Shown here: positions 7,385 through 15,461 of the stretch, piece after piece
Position numbering within the stretch: position 1 is the stretch's first letter
Layout: each line of letters opens with the position of its first letter
Assembly (NCBI GenBank): GCA_024693365.1
Contig: JAILLF010000009.1
Span: forward strand, 1-64,000
Direction of reading: 5' to 3'
From: Acetatifactor sp.
GTDB lineage: Bacteria; Bacillota; Clostridia; Lachnospirales; Lachnospiraceae
Length of the DNA stretch: 64,000 nucleotides
Notes under the pieces: generated by a model
Databases searched by the model: none
Seen by the model: only the letters and a program-made list of their open reading frames with translations
Told to the model about the DNA's origin: nothing
Translations under genes and position numbers: made by a program

Positions 7385-8410
7385 ATGAAAACAGTATTTA
7401 TAGACAAGCCCTTTGAAATTGACGTCAGAGCAACTGAGATGCCCGTCCCGAAGGAGGGCGAGGCACTCCTTAAGATTTTATACTGCGGCATCTGCGGATC
7501 GGACGTGGCAAGCTTTACAGGCAACCAGCCGTTCACGACCTATCCCCGCATTCCAGGGCATGAATTCAGCGCCCAGATCATTTCCATTCCGGAGAATGAC
7601 AGGGGCCTGAAGGCCGGCGACATAGTAACCGCAAACCCATATTTTAACTGCGGTCACTGCTATTCCTGCCAGAGAGGCTTTGTGAACTGCTGTACCGACA
7701 ACCAGACCATGGGCGTACAGAGGGACGGGTGCTTTTGCGAATATATCGTGATGCCCGTGGAGAGAATTTATGACGGAAAGGGTCTTTCCGCAAAGCAGCT
7801 GGCTTTGGTTGAGCCCTTTACGATCAGCTATCATGCGCTTCACCGCGCAAAGATCAACAAAGGGGATAAGGTGCTGGTGGTAGGCGCCGGCCCCATTGGC
7901 TTGTTTGCGCTGATCGCGGCAAAGGCACAGGGGGCGGAGGTGACGGTTGCCGACATCCTTGACGGAAGACTGGAAAAGGCAAAGCATTTTGGCGCTGGGC
8001 ACGTCATCAATTCCAAGACCAGCGACATACGTGAGGAAGCCATGAAGCTCACGGGCGGCAATGGCTTTGACGTCTGCGTGGAAGCATGCGGTCAAGACGT
8101 AACGTTCCTTAGTTGCATTGACTGTGCGGCATTTGCTGCAAATATCATTTTGATCGGCAACGGCAAGAAGGAGACGACCTTCCTGCATTCCATTTTGCTG
8201 AAGAAGGAGCTGAACGTATTTGGCAGCCGCAATTCTTACGCGAGGGATTTCCAGGCAGTGATTGATTTGATCGCATCCGGCGAAGCAAAAGTGGATGACA
8301 TGGTCAGCGCCGTCTATCCGGTGGACAAGGTGGCGGACGCCTTTGACGCGCTGGTGCACAATGATGGCAGCCTGTCCAAGGTGTTGATTAAAGTTGCACC
8401 CGAAGCATAA
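7385..8410 (+). CDS. Zinc-type alcohol/polyol dehydrogenase
   Basis: A 341-residue medium-chain dehydrogenase of the sorbitol/threonine/galactitol dehydrogenase group. It shows catalytic zinc ligands Cys37 (YCGICGSDV) and His59-Glu60 (PGHEF), a full structural zinc lobe Cys89, Cys92, Cys95, Cys103, and the NAD-binding VVGAGPIG. Such enzymes oxidise a secondary hydroxyl of a polyol or sugar acid. ATG 7385 follows TTGGAGGAACGTT, an AGGA site 6 nt away. It is 59 bp after the first dehydrogenase and in the same operon. With a lactonase and mutarotase downstream it probably acts on a later intermediate of the same sugar route. Confidence 0.88.
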   Translation: MKTVFIDKPFEIDVRATEMPVPKEGEALLKILYCGICGSDVASFTGNQPFTTYPRIPGHEFSAQIISIPENDRGLKAGDIVTANPYFNCGHCYSCQRGFVNCCTDNQTMGVQRDGCFCEYIVMPVERIYDGKGLSAKQLALVEPFTISYHALHRAKINKGDKVLVVGAGPIGLFALIAAKAQGAEVTVADILDGRLEKAKHFGAGHVINSKTSDIREEAMKLTGGNGFDVCVEACGQDVTFLSCIDCAAFAANIILIGNGKKETTFLHSILLKKELNVFGSRNSYARDFQAVIDLIASGEAKVDDMVSAVYPVDKVADAFDALVHNDGSLSKVLIKVAPEA

Positions 8411-8549
8411 GATGCCGGAACGACTCTGGGCATGGCATGCCTAAGAGCATCCAAACCATCCCCTCGAGGTCGTTGGAAGCCGTGCACTTTACGGCGGCAC
8501 GCAGAAATATGGGTCTTAATGAAATGCATGGAACGTGGGAGGAAACGAC

Positions 8550-9431
8550 GTGAGTAGCAGAATCATAATTGACGCACACTTGCATCTTTGGGAACGGCAG
8601 CAGGGAGAAATCGGGGGAAAACCCGTGTATTCCATTGGCAACGGAAAGAGTATGTTCCTGGATGAGATCCGGCAGATGATGCCGCCCTATCTTGCGGACG
8701 GCAAGAACACGGCAGAGCGCCTTCTTGCCAACATGGATTACGCGCAGGTGAACGCATGCGTGGTCACGCAGGAATACATGGACGGCAATCAGGATGAATA
8801 TCTCCTGAAGGTGAAAGACAAATATCCTGACAGGTTCCGGATCTGTTCCCTCTATGAGGAGAAAGAAGGCTTTGGCCTTGACGGGTTTGACGGCGTGAAA
8901 ATCTGCGCGGGACGCCTGGCGGATCAAGACTTAAAAAAGCTTCGCCCCGTGTTCAAAAGGGTGTGTGATGCAGGAAAGTTCATCTCCATTGACATGGCGG
9001 ACGGGGATGCGCAGGTGGATGACTTGCAATGGATGATCAACGAATTTCCGGAGCTTCGCATTGCCATTGGGCACTTTGGCATGGTGACGACGCCCGGCTG
9101 GCAACGCCAGATCGCCCTTGCGAAAAATAAGAACGTTTACGTCGAGAGCGGCGGACTGACTTGGTTGTTCCATAAGGAGTTTTATCCCTATCCGTCTGCC
9201 GTTGAAGCAATCAAAGAAGCTGCTTCCATCTGCGGCATAGAAAAGCTCATGTGGGGAAGTGACTACCCCCGAACCATGACGGACATTACTTATAAAAGCG
9301 CCGTCCGGTTCCTTGCCGAAACGCCCCGCCTTACTGAGACCGAAAAGGATGCCTTCCTTGGCCAGAACGCAGCCCGCTTCTATGGATTTAATGGATTAAC
9401 TCCGCTTACGGTTATCGAAAATATGTTGTAA
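8550..9431 (+). CDS. Amidohydrolase family protein, probable sugar lactonase
   Basis: A TIM-barrel metal hydrolase of 293 residues, amidohydrolase-2 type. Visible are the N-terminal metal motif DAHLHLW (His10, His12), a later His in IAIGHFG, and the catalytic Asp in MWGSDYPR. This subfamily includes L-fucono-, L-rhamnono- and galactarolactonases as well as decarboxylases; the neighbours (two sugar dehydrogenases and a mutarotase) favour lactonase. GTG 8550 is chosen as start, with GGAGGA 6 nt upstream; the upstream GTG at 8535 would place that site inside the gene. A 139-bp gap from the previous gene shows no terminator. Confidence 0.82.
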   Translation: MSSRIIIDAHLHLWERQQGEIGGKPVYSIGNGKSMFLDEIRQMMPPYLADGKNTAERLLANMDYAQVNACVVTQEYMDGNQDEYLLKVKDKYPDRFRICSLYEEKEGFGLDGFDGVKICAGRLADQDLKKLRPVFKRVCDAGKFISIDMADGDAQVDDLQWMINEFPELRIAIGHFGMVTTPGWQRQIALAKNKNVYVESGGLTWLFHKEFYPYPSAVEAIKEAASICGIEKLMWGSDYPRTMTDITYKSAVRFLAETPRLTETEKDAFLGQNAARFYGFNGLTPLTVIENML

Positions 9432-9521
9432 CACTTTGAAAATGCAAACTTCAAATTTTGAGTAACTCGAGGCGTGACCCAAACAAATCCCCGAGTATTT
9501 CATATTATGAGGAGGTACAAA

Positions 9522-9959
9522 ATGTTAAAAGGAATTTCTCCGATGCTTTCCCCGGAATTATTAAAGGTTCTCTGCGAGATGGGGCACGGCGACTCCATCG
9601 TCATCGCAGACGGTAATTTTCCCGCGCAATCCATGGGGAAAAATGGCATTGTGATCCGCATGGACGGTCACGGCGTGCCGGAAATCCTGGAAGCGATCCT
9701 GCAGGTGTTTCCGCTGGATCAGTACGTGGATCAGCCCGTGAGCCTGATGGAGCGCGTGCCCGGAGACAATGCTGACGTCTCCATCTGGAAGACGTATGAC
9801 AAGCTGATCGAAGCCGCAGAGCCGAGAGGCACGGGCGTGATCCAAAAGCTGGAGCGCTTTGCGTTCTATGAAGAATCCAAGAAAGCATATGCGATCATCG
9901 CAACTTCTGAGAGAAGTCAGTACGCGAACGTGATTCTGCAGAAGGGGTGCGTCCTGTAA
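9522..9959 (+). CDS. fucU: RbsD/FucU family sugar mutarotase
   Basis: A 145-residue protein of the RbsD/FucU fold, which interconverts anomers of fucose or ribose so that the next enzyme gets the right form. Catalytic-site pattern GHGDSIVIADGNFP (His22) is intact, and the C-terminal YANVILQKGCV matches the fucose-type FucU better than RbsD. ATG 9522 has AGGAGG at 9510-9515, a 6-nt spacing. Last gene of the sugar-oxidation operon, followed by a probable terminator at 9994. Its presence argues that the pathway starts from a free aldose such as L-fucose; no kinase, isomerase or aldolase is present. Confidence 0.88.
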   Translation: MLKGISPMLSPELLKVLCEMGHGDSIVIADGNFPAQSMGKNGIVIRMDGHGVPEILEAILQVFPLDQYVDQPVSLMERVPGDNADVSIWKTYDKLIEAAEPRGTGVIQKLERFAFYEESKKAYAIIATSERSQYANVILQKGCVL

Positions 9960-9993
9960 GTTATCCGCAGCGCGGACGCGGGACAGAGTTTTC

Positions 9994-10022
9994 AAAGGGG
10001 GGGCGTGGGCTCTCCCTTTTCC
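9994..10022 (+). terminator. Probable intrinsic terminator
   Basis: AAAGGGGGG at 9994-10002 can pair with TCTCCCTTT at 10011-10019 (two G-U pairs), followed by TCC and a T-rich run. It lies 35 bp after fucU. Weaker than the other terminators here. Confidence 0.5.
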
Positions 10023-10051
10023 TTTATGCTTTTTTGACCTTTTGAATGGAA

Positions 10052-10080
10052 TTGCAAACAAGGAAAACTTATCGTATAAT
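10052..10080 (+). promoter_or_regulatory. Strong sigma-A promoter
   Basis: TTGCAA at 10052-10057, 17-nt spacer, perfect TATAAT at 10075-10080. It precedes the membrane protein gene at 10131 and probably also drives the helicase-like gene behind it. Confidence 0.7.
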
Positions 10081-10130
10081 AAGGCTAAATTCATGATAAA
10101 ATAAGACCTTGCGAGTAGGAGAGGAAGAAA

Positions 10131-10862
10131 ATGTTTAGGGAAGACGTAGTAGAAAAAGAAAGAGACCCGAGGGTCGTGATCCTTTTGGACATCGTGAAAT
10201 CCACGATTTATGGGCTGGGCATTCACATCGTGAATTATAGCTTCAGGCTTCCGGCGGTCTATTCCGTCCTTCCCCTGATGCTACTCCTTTTTTGCGTAAC
10301 GCTTTTTTCGAGAGCAACGCATGATAAAAAAAGACAATATGCATTCGGCATTCCTTACGTGCTGGAGTACTTTGGCTTTTGTTTGTATTTTTACAACAAG
10401 GGGAGTCTCATGCCGCTTACGGCAATCTGCATGACGGCCATTTTGGCAGTTTGGTGTATTGTCTGCATTGAATGTTTTACCAAGGACGCGAAGAAGAATC
10501 TGATCGGTTTCCTTGCATTATTGTTGGTTGCCGCCGGTGCGATTTTTCTAATCTGCAATCATTATTCCGAAAAGGCCAGGGACGCCGTGGAGAAGATTGT
10601 TCAGGCGAAGGGACCGGGGCAGGCGCCCGCAAGTGAGGTGGACGCGCTGAGCAGGGAACTCAACGTTGTTTTCTATTCCAAGCCGAATTTGAAATTCCGC
10701 TTTACGGAAGTTTCCGGAAACTATGGAAGCGAAAATGGGGAGTACCGAAAGCTTTACAAGGAATTTGTGGAAACGCTTACAACAGTAGATGAGAAATGGA
10801 TCGAAGCACTCTTTGACGGGCAGGAAAAAATGGCAAAAAGCGTGGAAAACATGGTAAAATAA
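10131..10862 (+). CDS. Four-helix membrane protein, unknown
   Basis: A 243-residue protein with no recognised family. Four hydrophobic helices (about residues 40-60, 75-92, 97-116, 121-143) follow a charged N-terminus, and a soluble C-terminal domain of about 95 residues ends in a basic amphipathic tail. ATG 10131 follows GGAGAGGAAG. It sits directly behind a consensus promoter, and the helicase-like gene begins 70 bp after its stop with no terminator between, so the two are likely cotranscribed. A membrane-tethered partner for the downstream coiled-coil protein is one possibility but is not shown by the sequence. Confidence 0.75.
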   Translation: MFREDVVEKERDPRVVILLDIVKSTIYGLGIHIVNYSFRLPAVYSVLPLMLLLFCVTLFSRATHDKKRQYAFGIPYVLEYFGFCLYFYNKGSLMPLTAICMTAILAVWCIVCIECFTKDAKKNLIGFLALLLVAAGAIFLICNHYSEKARDAVEKIVQAKGPGQAPASEVDALSRELNVVFYSKPNLKFRFTEVSGNYGSENGEYRKLYKEFVETLTTVDEKWIEALFDGQEKMAKSVENMVK

Positions 10863-10932
10863 CGGCCTCTTTTTGACGATATATTTTATGGTGGCTTTAA
10901 ATTTCAAGCGGGGGGAAAACAAGGGAGGAACT

Positions 10933-12936
10933 ATGGCAGAGGAAAAGATTGTTGACACCGAGGAAATTTTAAAAAGCTTATTTGAAAAGGAGACGGTAGC
11001 AAAGGGAAAATTCCTGGAGGACGTGGGCTACGTTCATGAGAACGTGCAGCAGGGTAAGTTCTCCAGACGAGATTATCTTTGCGATGATTTATACAGATAT
11101 TTGGAGCAGGTGGATCCCAAGAGCGGTAAGGCACCCATGCCCGGACGCAACGTTGTTTTGGACGGGGAGGACCTGGATGCTGATTTTTTGAGCTTAAACG
11201 AGATTTTGTCATTGGAGAACGCGCCTTTGGGGAAATGGCCCGCAAAGACCGGGAATACCGTTTGGCAACAGATTGACGTAAATCTTTCCGTTGCGAAGGG
11301 GGAAGGCGTGGCATTCGAGGAGACTGGCAGGTTTGTCGCTGCAAAAGAAAAGACGGAAGCAGACAAGGTTGCCGTCTTGAAAGAGCTTCTTGCGGGCAAC
11401 GTGGTCGACAGGGCGGTTCTTCTTGCCGGTTATGATAAGCCGGATGATGCTTTCGAGGGCTTTAAGTTTTATCATGGCGAGGGGACGAACAATGCCTACG
11501 CGGAGTATCCGTCAAAGTGGTACATGCTAAGGAATGACGCACTCAATAATTATTCCATGATGCTTTCCTCAGATGACTGTGTGGCTTTGGAAAAGCTTTG
11601 CAAGGACTTCAAGGATCATGAGAAAACACTGGGAAGACTGGCGGCAACGCTTGGCAGCGACGCAGAGCGTAAGGCTTTTTATGAAAAGGTTCTGCTGCCG
11701 GCGGTGGAGGAGTTCCGCAAGGCAGACGTGGCGGGCGACCGCCTTCCGGAATATGCAAAAGCAAGGGAAGCGTTTTTGGCGCAGCTGAAGGTCGTGCAGG
11801 ACTTGCAGGCGGAGCTTGGCGGGCTTCAGAAGGCCTTTCTCAAGAACTACAAGGAAGAAAAGCTTGCGCAGAAGAATCTCAAGGAAGCAGAGGCCGCAAT
11901 CGAGCACTGTAAGCGCGAGGCGGAGAATGCCGAGAACACGAAAAAGCCTCTGATGGAGCAGAGAGATAAGCACAATGCCGACCACGAAGAGCTTCTTCAG
12001 CATCTGGAGGAGGTTGGCGCGGCAGCCCAACAGGCAAAGAACGAATGGGCCAAGTATAATGACGTGATCCGCACGGGCTTTGACAAGGAGAGAGAGCTCC
12101 GTGCTTCCGTTAATCCGATGATGAAGATTCTTCAGAAGAAGAAGTATGATGCCGTAATGGAGCAGGCAGATCAATGCTCGAAAGAAGCAATTGAAGCCCA
12201 GGAGAAGGCTCCCGCGGCAGAGAAGAAGATGAAGGAACTTGCCAGTCAGTATCAGGAGCTGACGGAGGTGCAGGAAACGATCCGGAACAATCAGACCACC
12301 GTCACCGACAAGATCGCAAAGCTGACTAAGGCGATTAATGCCGCGAGGCAGCAGATGACGCTCAAGGAAGATGAGCGGCAACAGGCTCAGTTCCATCTTG
12401 AGGCCATCGAAAAAGAGCGGAAGGAATTGCTGGAACGCTGGTCGAAGGAAAAGGGCGAAGACCAAAGAGTCCTTTTGGATCTGGATTTTGTGAAGGAACT
12501 GTTGTCAAAGGACGCAAAGGTTTCCGAGAAGCGGATTGCCCAGAATCCTTGGTTTAACCAGAAGTACCAGAAGGAGCGCGAGAAGCTTTTCACCCTGGCC
12601 GTTGAACTTCATCACGCGTTTGTCGGCGCTTCGGAGTGCTGCAATGCCAATCTGGCAACGCTTGCACAGGTTTGGGGTTACTGGAAGAAGGGCAAGGAAA
12701 AGATTGACTTCCATCAGGCTGACAGGGAAGAGACCGCGCCGATCCTTTGGCAGACGTTATTCCTTTTTGTTCCCCTGATTGCAGTGGATCTTCCGAATGT
12801 TGGAGAACTCTTTGCGGATGCAAAGAAGACCGGCCTGATCGGTTTGCTGGCTTTGGATAACGCAGATGAGACGGCGCCGCAAAAGATGATCGGCGCAATC
12901 TATCGCAGCCGGAAGGCAGTGGCATTCAAAAAATAA
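10933..12936 (+). CDS. Degenerate superfamily 1 helicase homologue with coiled coil (pseudoenzyme)
   Basis: An intact 667-residue frame. Residues about 97-215 align by eye with the first half of AAA_11/AAA_12-type SF1 helicases: PLGKWPAK, WQQIDVNL, NVVDRAVLLAGYDKPDDAF and FYHGEG are in family order. Where that family has VNGPPGTGKTT, this protein has VAAKEKTEADKVAV (about 135-148), so the Walker A Gly-Lys-Thr is gone. Residues about 270-510 are a long coiled coil, as in the family. The last 68 residues match the motif II region (LFLFVPLI, then APQKMIGAIYRSRKAV), but Walker B DEAGQ is replaced by DNADE and the protein stops where VVGDP would follow, lacking the whole second RecA domain. ATG 10933 has GGGAGGA upstream. 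No frameshift or stop suggests selection as a non-enzymatic protein. Confidence 0.7.
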   Translation: MAEEKIVDTEEILKSLFEKETVAKGKFLEDVGYVHENVQQGKFSRRDYLCDDLYRYLEQVDPKSGKAPMPGRNVVLDGEDLDADFLSLNEILSLENAPLGKWPAKTGNTVWQQIDVNLSVAKGEGVAFEETGRFVAAKEKTEADKVAVLKELLAGNVVDRAVLLAGYDKPDDAFEGFKFYHGEGTNNAYAEYPSKWYMLRNDALNNYSMMLSSDDCVALEKLCKDFKDHEKTLGRLAATLGSDAERKAFYEKVLLPAVEEFRKADVAGDRLPEYAKAREAFLAQLKVVQDLQAELGGLQKAFLKNYKEEKLAQKNLKEAEAAIEHCKREAENAENTKKPLMEQRDKHNADHEELLQHLEEVGAAAQQAKNEWAKYNDVIRTGFDKERELRASVNPMMKILQKKKYDAVMEQADQCSKEAIEAQEKAPAAEKKMKELASQYQELTEVQETIRNNQTTVTDKIAKLTKAINAARQQMTLKEDERQQAQFHLEAIEKERKELLERWSKEKGEDQRVLLDLDFVKELLSKDAKVSEKRIAQNPWFNQKYQKEREKLFTLAVELHHAFVGASECCNANLATLAQVWGYWKKGKEKIDFHQADREETAPILWQTLFLFVPLIAVDLPNVGELFADAKKTGLIGLLALDNADETAPQKMIGAIYRSRKAVAFKK

Positions 12937-12956
12937 AATATGACACGTGAATTGTG

Positions 12957-13000
12957 TCACGGGGACGTGTCTACTGACACGTTCCCGTGATTCGATTTTT
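12957..13000 (+). terminator. Terminator-like hairpin, possible REP element
   Basis: A 15-bp stem, 12957-12971 with 12976-12990 (one mismatch or G-U), loop TACT, then TTCGATTTTT. A partial copy of the same arms lies just upstream at 12942-12960 (GACACGTG then GTGTCAC). It terminates the helicase-like gene, but the extra nested arms resemble REP-type repeats. Confidence 0.65.
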
Positions 13001-13035
13001 AAAATAAAAAAATATGATAAAATAATATTTTAGTT

Positions 13036-13062
13036 GTAACGAAAGCTCGTATTTTTGCACTA
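13036..13062 (+). promoter_or_regulatory. Candidate ECF-sigma promoter
   Basis: GTAAC at 13036-13040 followed 19 nt later by CTA. The same GTAAC-N19-CTA layout precedes the other ECF sigma gene (45887-45913). GTAAC is a common ECF -35 core, and such genes are often autoregulated. Confidence 0.4.
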
Positions 13063-13098
13063 ACCATATAGAAGGGCAAGAAAGGAGGCGGTGAGGTC

Positions 13099-13578
13099 TT
13101 GGAGTCCATGGACAAAATCTATCAGCAATACGCCCAGACGGTATACAAATATTTAATTTCCGTTACGCATAACGAAGACCTTGCGGAGGATCTCACCCAG
13201 GAGACCTTCTACCAGGCAATCCGTTCCATAGACCGCTTCGACGGAAGGTGCAAGATTTCCACTTGGCTGTGCGCCATAGCCAAAAATCTTTATCTCAGTT
13301 ACCTTCGAAAGCATAAGGAACACGAGGACGTGGACGAGATGGAAATCCCCGTCGGATCAGCAGAGAATGACGTGATGCAATCTCTTGGGAAGATGGATCT
13401 TCTCCGTAAATTCCACGGTCTTGAGGAACCGTATCGTGAAGTCACGTATCTTCGGGTTTTTGGAGGTCTGTCCTTCGCAGAGATTGGAGAAATCCTGGGA
13501 AAAACGGAAAACTGGGCCCGGGTGACGTTCTACCGTGGAAAGGAAAAATTGAGAAAGGAAGTTGAAAAGGATGGCTAA
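13099..13578 (+). CDS. ECF-type RNA polymerase sigma factor
   Basis: A 159-residue sigma-70 factor of the extracytoplasmic function group. Region 2 shows DLAEDLTQETFYQAI and FDGRCKISTWLCAIAKN; region 4 shows REVTYLRVFGGLSFAEIGEI and a helix-turn-helix ending in ARVTFYRGKEKLRK. Start is taken as TTG 13099 with AGGAGG 10 nt upstream; ATG 13108 is nearly as likely and gives a start (MDKIYQQYAQ) closer to the family norm. The stop overlaps the anti-sigma gene by 8 bp, so the pair is translationally coupled. Confidence 0.93.
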   Translation: MESMDKIYQQYAQTVYKYLISVTHNEDLAEDLTQETFYQAIRSIDRFDGRCKISTWLCAIAKNLYLSYLRKHKEHEDVDEMEIPVGSAENDVMQSLGKMDLLRKFHGLEEPYREVTYLRVFGGLSFAEIGEILGKTENWARVTFYRGKEKLRKEVEKDG

Positions 13579-14566
13579 CATTCCATGTGAAGTAATACGA
13601 GACCTGTTTCCGTCTTACGTTGACGGATTGACAAGCGAAAAGACCAATGCGGAAATTGAGGAGCATTTGAAATCCTGTCCCGCGTGCACAAAGATACTGA
13701 AGGACCTAAAGGGTGATGCGGAAGAGGAAATCCGTCCAACGGAAAGGGACGTTAAGGAAATTGATTTTTTGAAAAAAACGCGGAGGATGCAAAGGATCGC
13801 AATTTGCAGCAGCCTGATCACCGTCATATTGTTTTTACTTTTTATTGCGCTCAGAATTTTCGTCGTAGGCGTCACCTTTGACGGAGCGAGCTTTGCCGTG
13901 GAAAAGCTAACCATACAAGACGGAGAACTGCATTTGCGGGCGACTTCTTTGGACAGCGCGCACGTGCTTTCCCGGGTCCGCTTTGAGGAGGAAAACGGCA
14001 TTGTGGTGATCCGCCCGAAGGCAGCACTTGTAAGCTTCTTTCATTCTGCCGGAAAGGAATACACGTATAAATTAAAAGACGAGAAAAACCTAAGGCAAAT
14101 CTGGCTTGGAAACAAGATCATCTGGGAGGACGGCGCCAACATTTCTTCATTAACGGCGGCCGTATACGCCACGAAACACGCATACGTGGGCGATGCGTCT
14201 GCAAACCAACGAACAATGAATGCGTTGAATGCCTATTCGCGGATCGGTGATTATGAGAATCAGCTTGAGACCGCAAAGGAGCCTTATGGATGGATCATCC
14301 GGCTGAAGGAGAATCTCCCGTCGGCAGGGGAGGAGAAAGATCCATACTTGATCCAGATGGAAAGCGACATGGAAGCCATGGCTTACGTGCTTCTCGGCGT
14401 GGTCGGTAATCTGGATCACGTGACTTTCGAATATACCGTGGGCGGTGAGAAGATGGAAAAGACGATCACGGCAAAGGACGCAACCGAGTTCCTTGGGCAA
14501 GACGTCAAGGATTGCGGCGGAAGCGTTCGCGTATTGGAAGCCCTGTTTCAAAAAACGGGATTTTAG
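13571..14566 (+). CDS. Membrane anti-sigma factor with zinc finger
   Basis: A 331-residue partner of the upstream ECF sigma factor. The N-terminus carries a zf-HC2 anti-sigma domain with HLKSCPACTKIL (His-x3-Cys-x2-Cys), a single transmembrane helix at about residues 73-98, and a long extracytoplasmic domain of some 230 residues that likely senses an envelope signal; this sensor domain was not recognised. ATG 13571 overlaps the sigma gene; an in-frame TTG nine bases upstream is less likely. Expected role: hold the sigma factor at the membrane until the signal arrives. Confidence 0.88.
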   Translation: MANIPCEVIRDLFPSYVDGLTSEKTNAEIEEHLKSCPACTKILKDLKGDAEEEIRPTERDVKEIDFLKKTRRMQRIAICSSLITVILFLLFIALRIFVVGVTFDGASFAVEKLTIQDGELHLRATSLDSAHVLSRVRFEEENGIVVIRPKAALVSFFHSAGKEYTYKLKDEKNLRQIWLGNKIIWEDGANISSLTAAVYATKHAYVGDASANQRTMNALNAYSRIGDYENQLETAKEPYGWIIRLKENLPSAGEEKDPYLIQMESDMEAMAYVLLGVVGNLDHVTFEYTVGGEKMEKTITAKDATEFLGQDVKDCGGSVRVLEALFQKTGF

Positions 14567-14709
14567 AAGCGCTTGCAAATGCAGTCGGAAATAAGTATGA
14601 TAAAGGTAAGGGAGAGGGTGGATAAAAATTCGTGTCTTGGGCAGACTGCCAGAAAGAATCAATTTCCTGGCAGAGTGCTCAAAGAAAGGGTTTTAGAAAG
14701 GATTGGAAG

Positions 14710-15423
14710 ATGAAACGTTATAGATTGATTAAGGCAATATGTGTCGCGCTGACGGCAGCTATGTTAGCTTGCGGCGTGTCCGGGTGTGCGGGTGATGATA
14801 AAATGACGCAAACTCAGGAGAAAGAAGCGGGCGCGGCGACAAAGCAGGAGATGAAAGAGGCGGCAGAGCAAGATGGCGCCTCAGTTCAAGAGGCGGAGAG
14901 TGGTGCGGCGCTGGAGAGTTCTTCGGAGGAGACAAAGAAGGATCGTTCCCCGGACCGTGCGAATGCAACTTTGAAAGAGGGAAAAGTCAAGGTGCTTGAG
15001 GAGGGTGACGTGGCACCGGATTTTACGGCAACGTTGGCGGATGGCAGTATCTTTACGTTATCCGACCATGATGATGACGTTGTGCTTTTGAATTTCTTTG
15101 CCACCTGGTGCGGCCCCTGCATGCGCGAGATGCCTGCATTTGAAATGCTGAAGGCCGACGGACTTGACGGCGTGGCGATTTTGTGCGTTGACTGCATGGA
15201 AGAAAAAAAGACCGTGGATGCCCTGGTGAAGGAGAAAGGTTATACCTTCCCCATCGCTTATGACGAGGAAGGCGTCATAGAGAATTATTATCCAACGGAC
15301 GGCATTCCCTACACGCTTGTGATCAACAAGGGCGTAGTCGCCAAGGTTTATCTCGGTGCGATGGATGCCGAGACGCAGTATAAGGAATACAAGGGTGCCA
15401 TTGACGAGTGCCTTGCAAAGTAA
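14710..15423 (+). CDS. TlpA-like thioredoxin lipoprotein
   Basis: A 237-residue extracytoplasmic thiol-disulfide oxidoreductase. A lipoprotein signal with Cys26 (GVSGC) is followed by a Gln/Glu/Ala-rich linker to about residue 95 and a TlpA/ResA-type thioredoxin domain with WCGPC at 133-137 and cis-Pro in GIPYTLVI. ATG 14710 has AAAGGA upstream; an in-frame start 78 bp earlier would put a polar stretch before the signal peptide. The membrane ferredoxin gene follows 38 bp downstream, an arrangement seen in clostridia in which the ferredoxin probably supplies electrons. Confidence 0.92.
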   Translation: MKRYRLIKAICVALTAAMLACGVSGCAGDDKMTQTQEKEAGAATKQEMKEAAEQDGASVQEAESGAALESSSEETKKDRSPDRANATLKEGKVKVLEEGDVAPDFTATLADGSIFTLSDHDDDVVLLNFFATWCGPCMREMPAFEMLKADGLDGVAILCVDCMEEKKTVDALVKEKGYTFPIAYDEEGVIENYYPTDGIPYTLVINKGVVAKVYLGAMDAETQYKEYKGAIDECLAK

Positions 15424-15461
15424 CGTCAGGCAAACGTACAAAATCAACGTAGGAAAAGTAC

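Noticed and set aside
11569..12465. Open frame of 298 codons on the minus strand
   Set aside because: Antisense to the coiled-coil part of the helicase-like gene; its Leu-rich product is the mirror of Glu/Lys codons.
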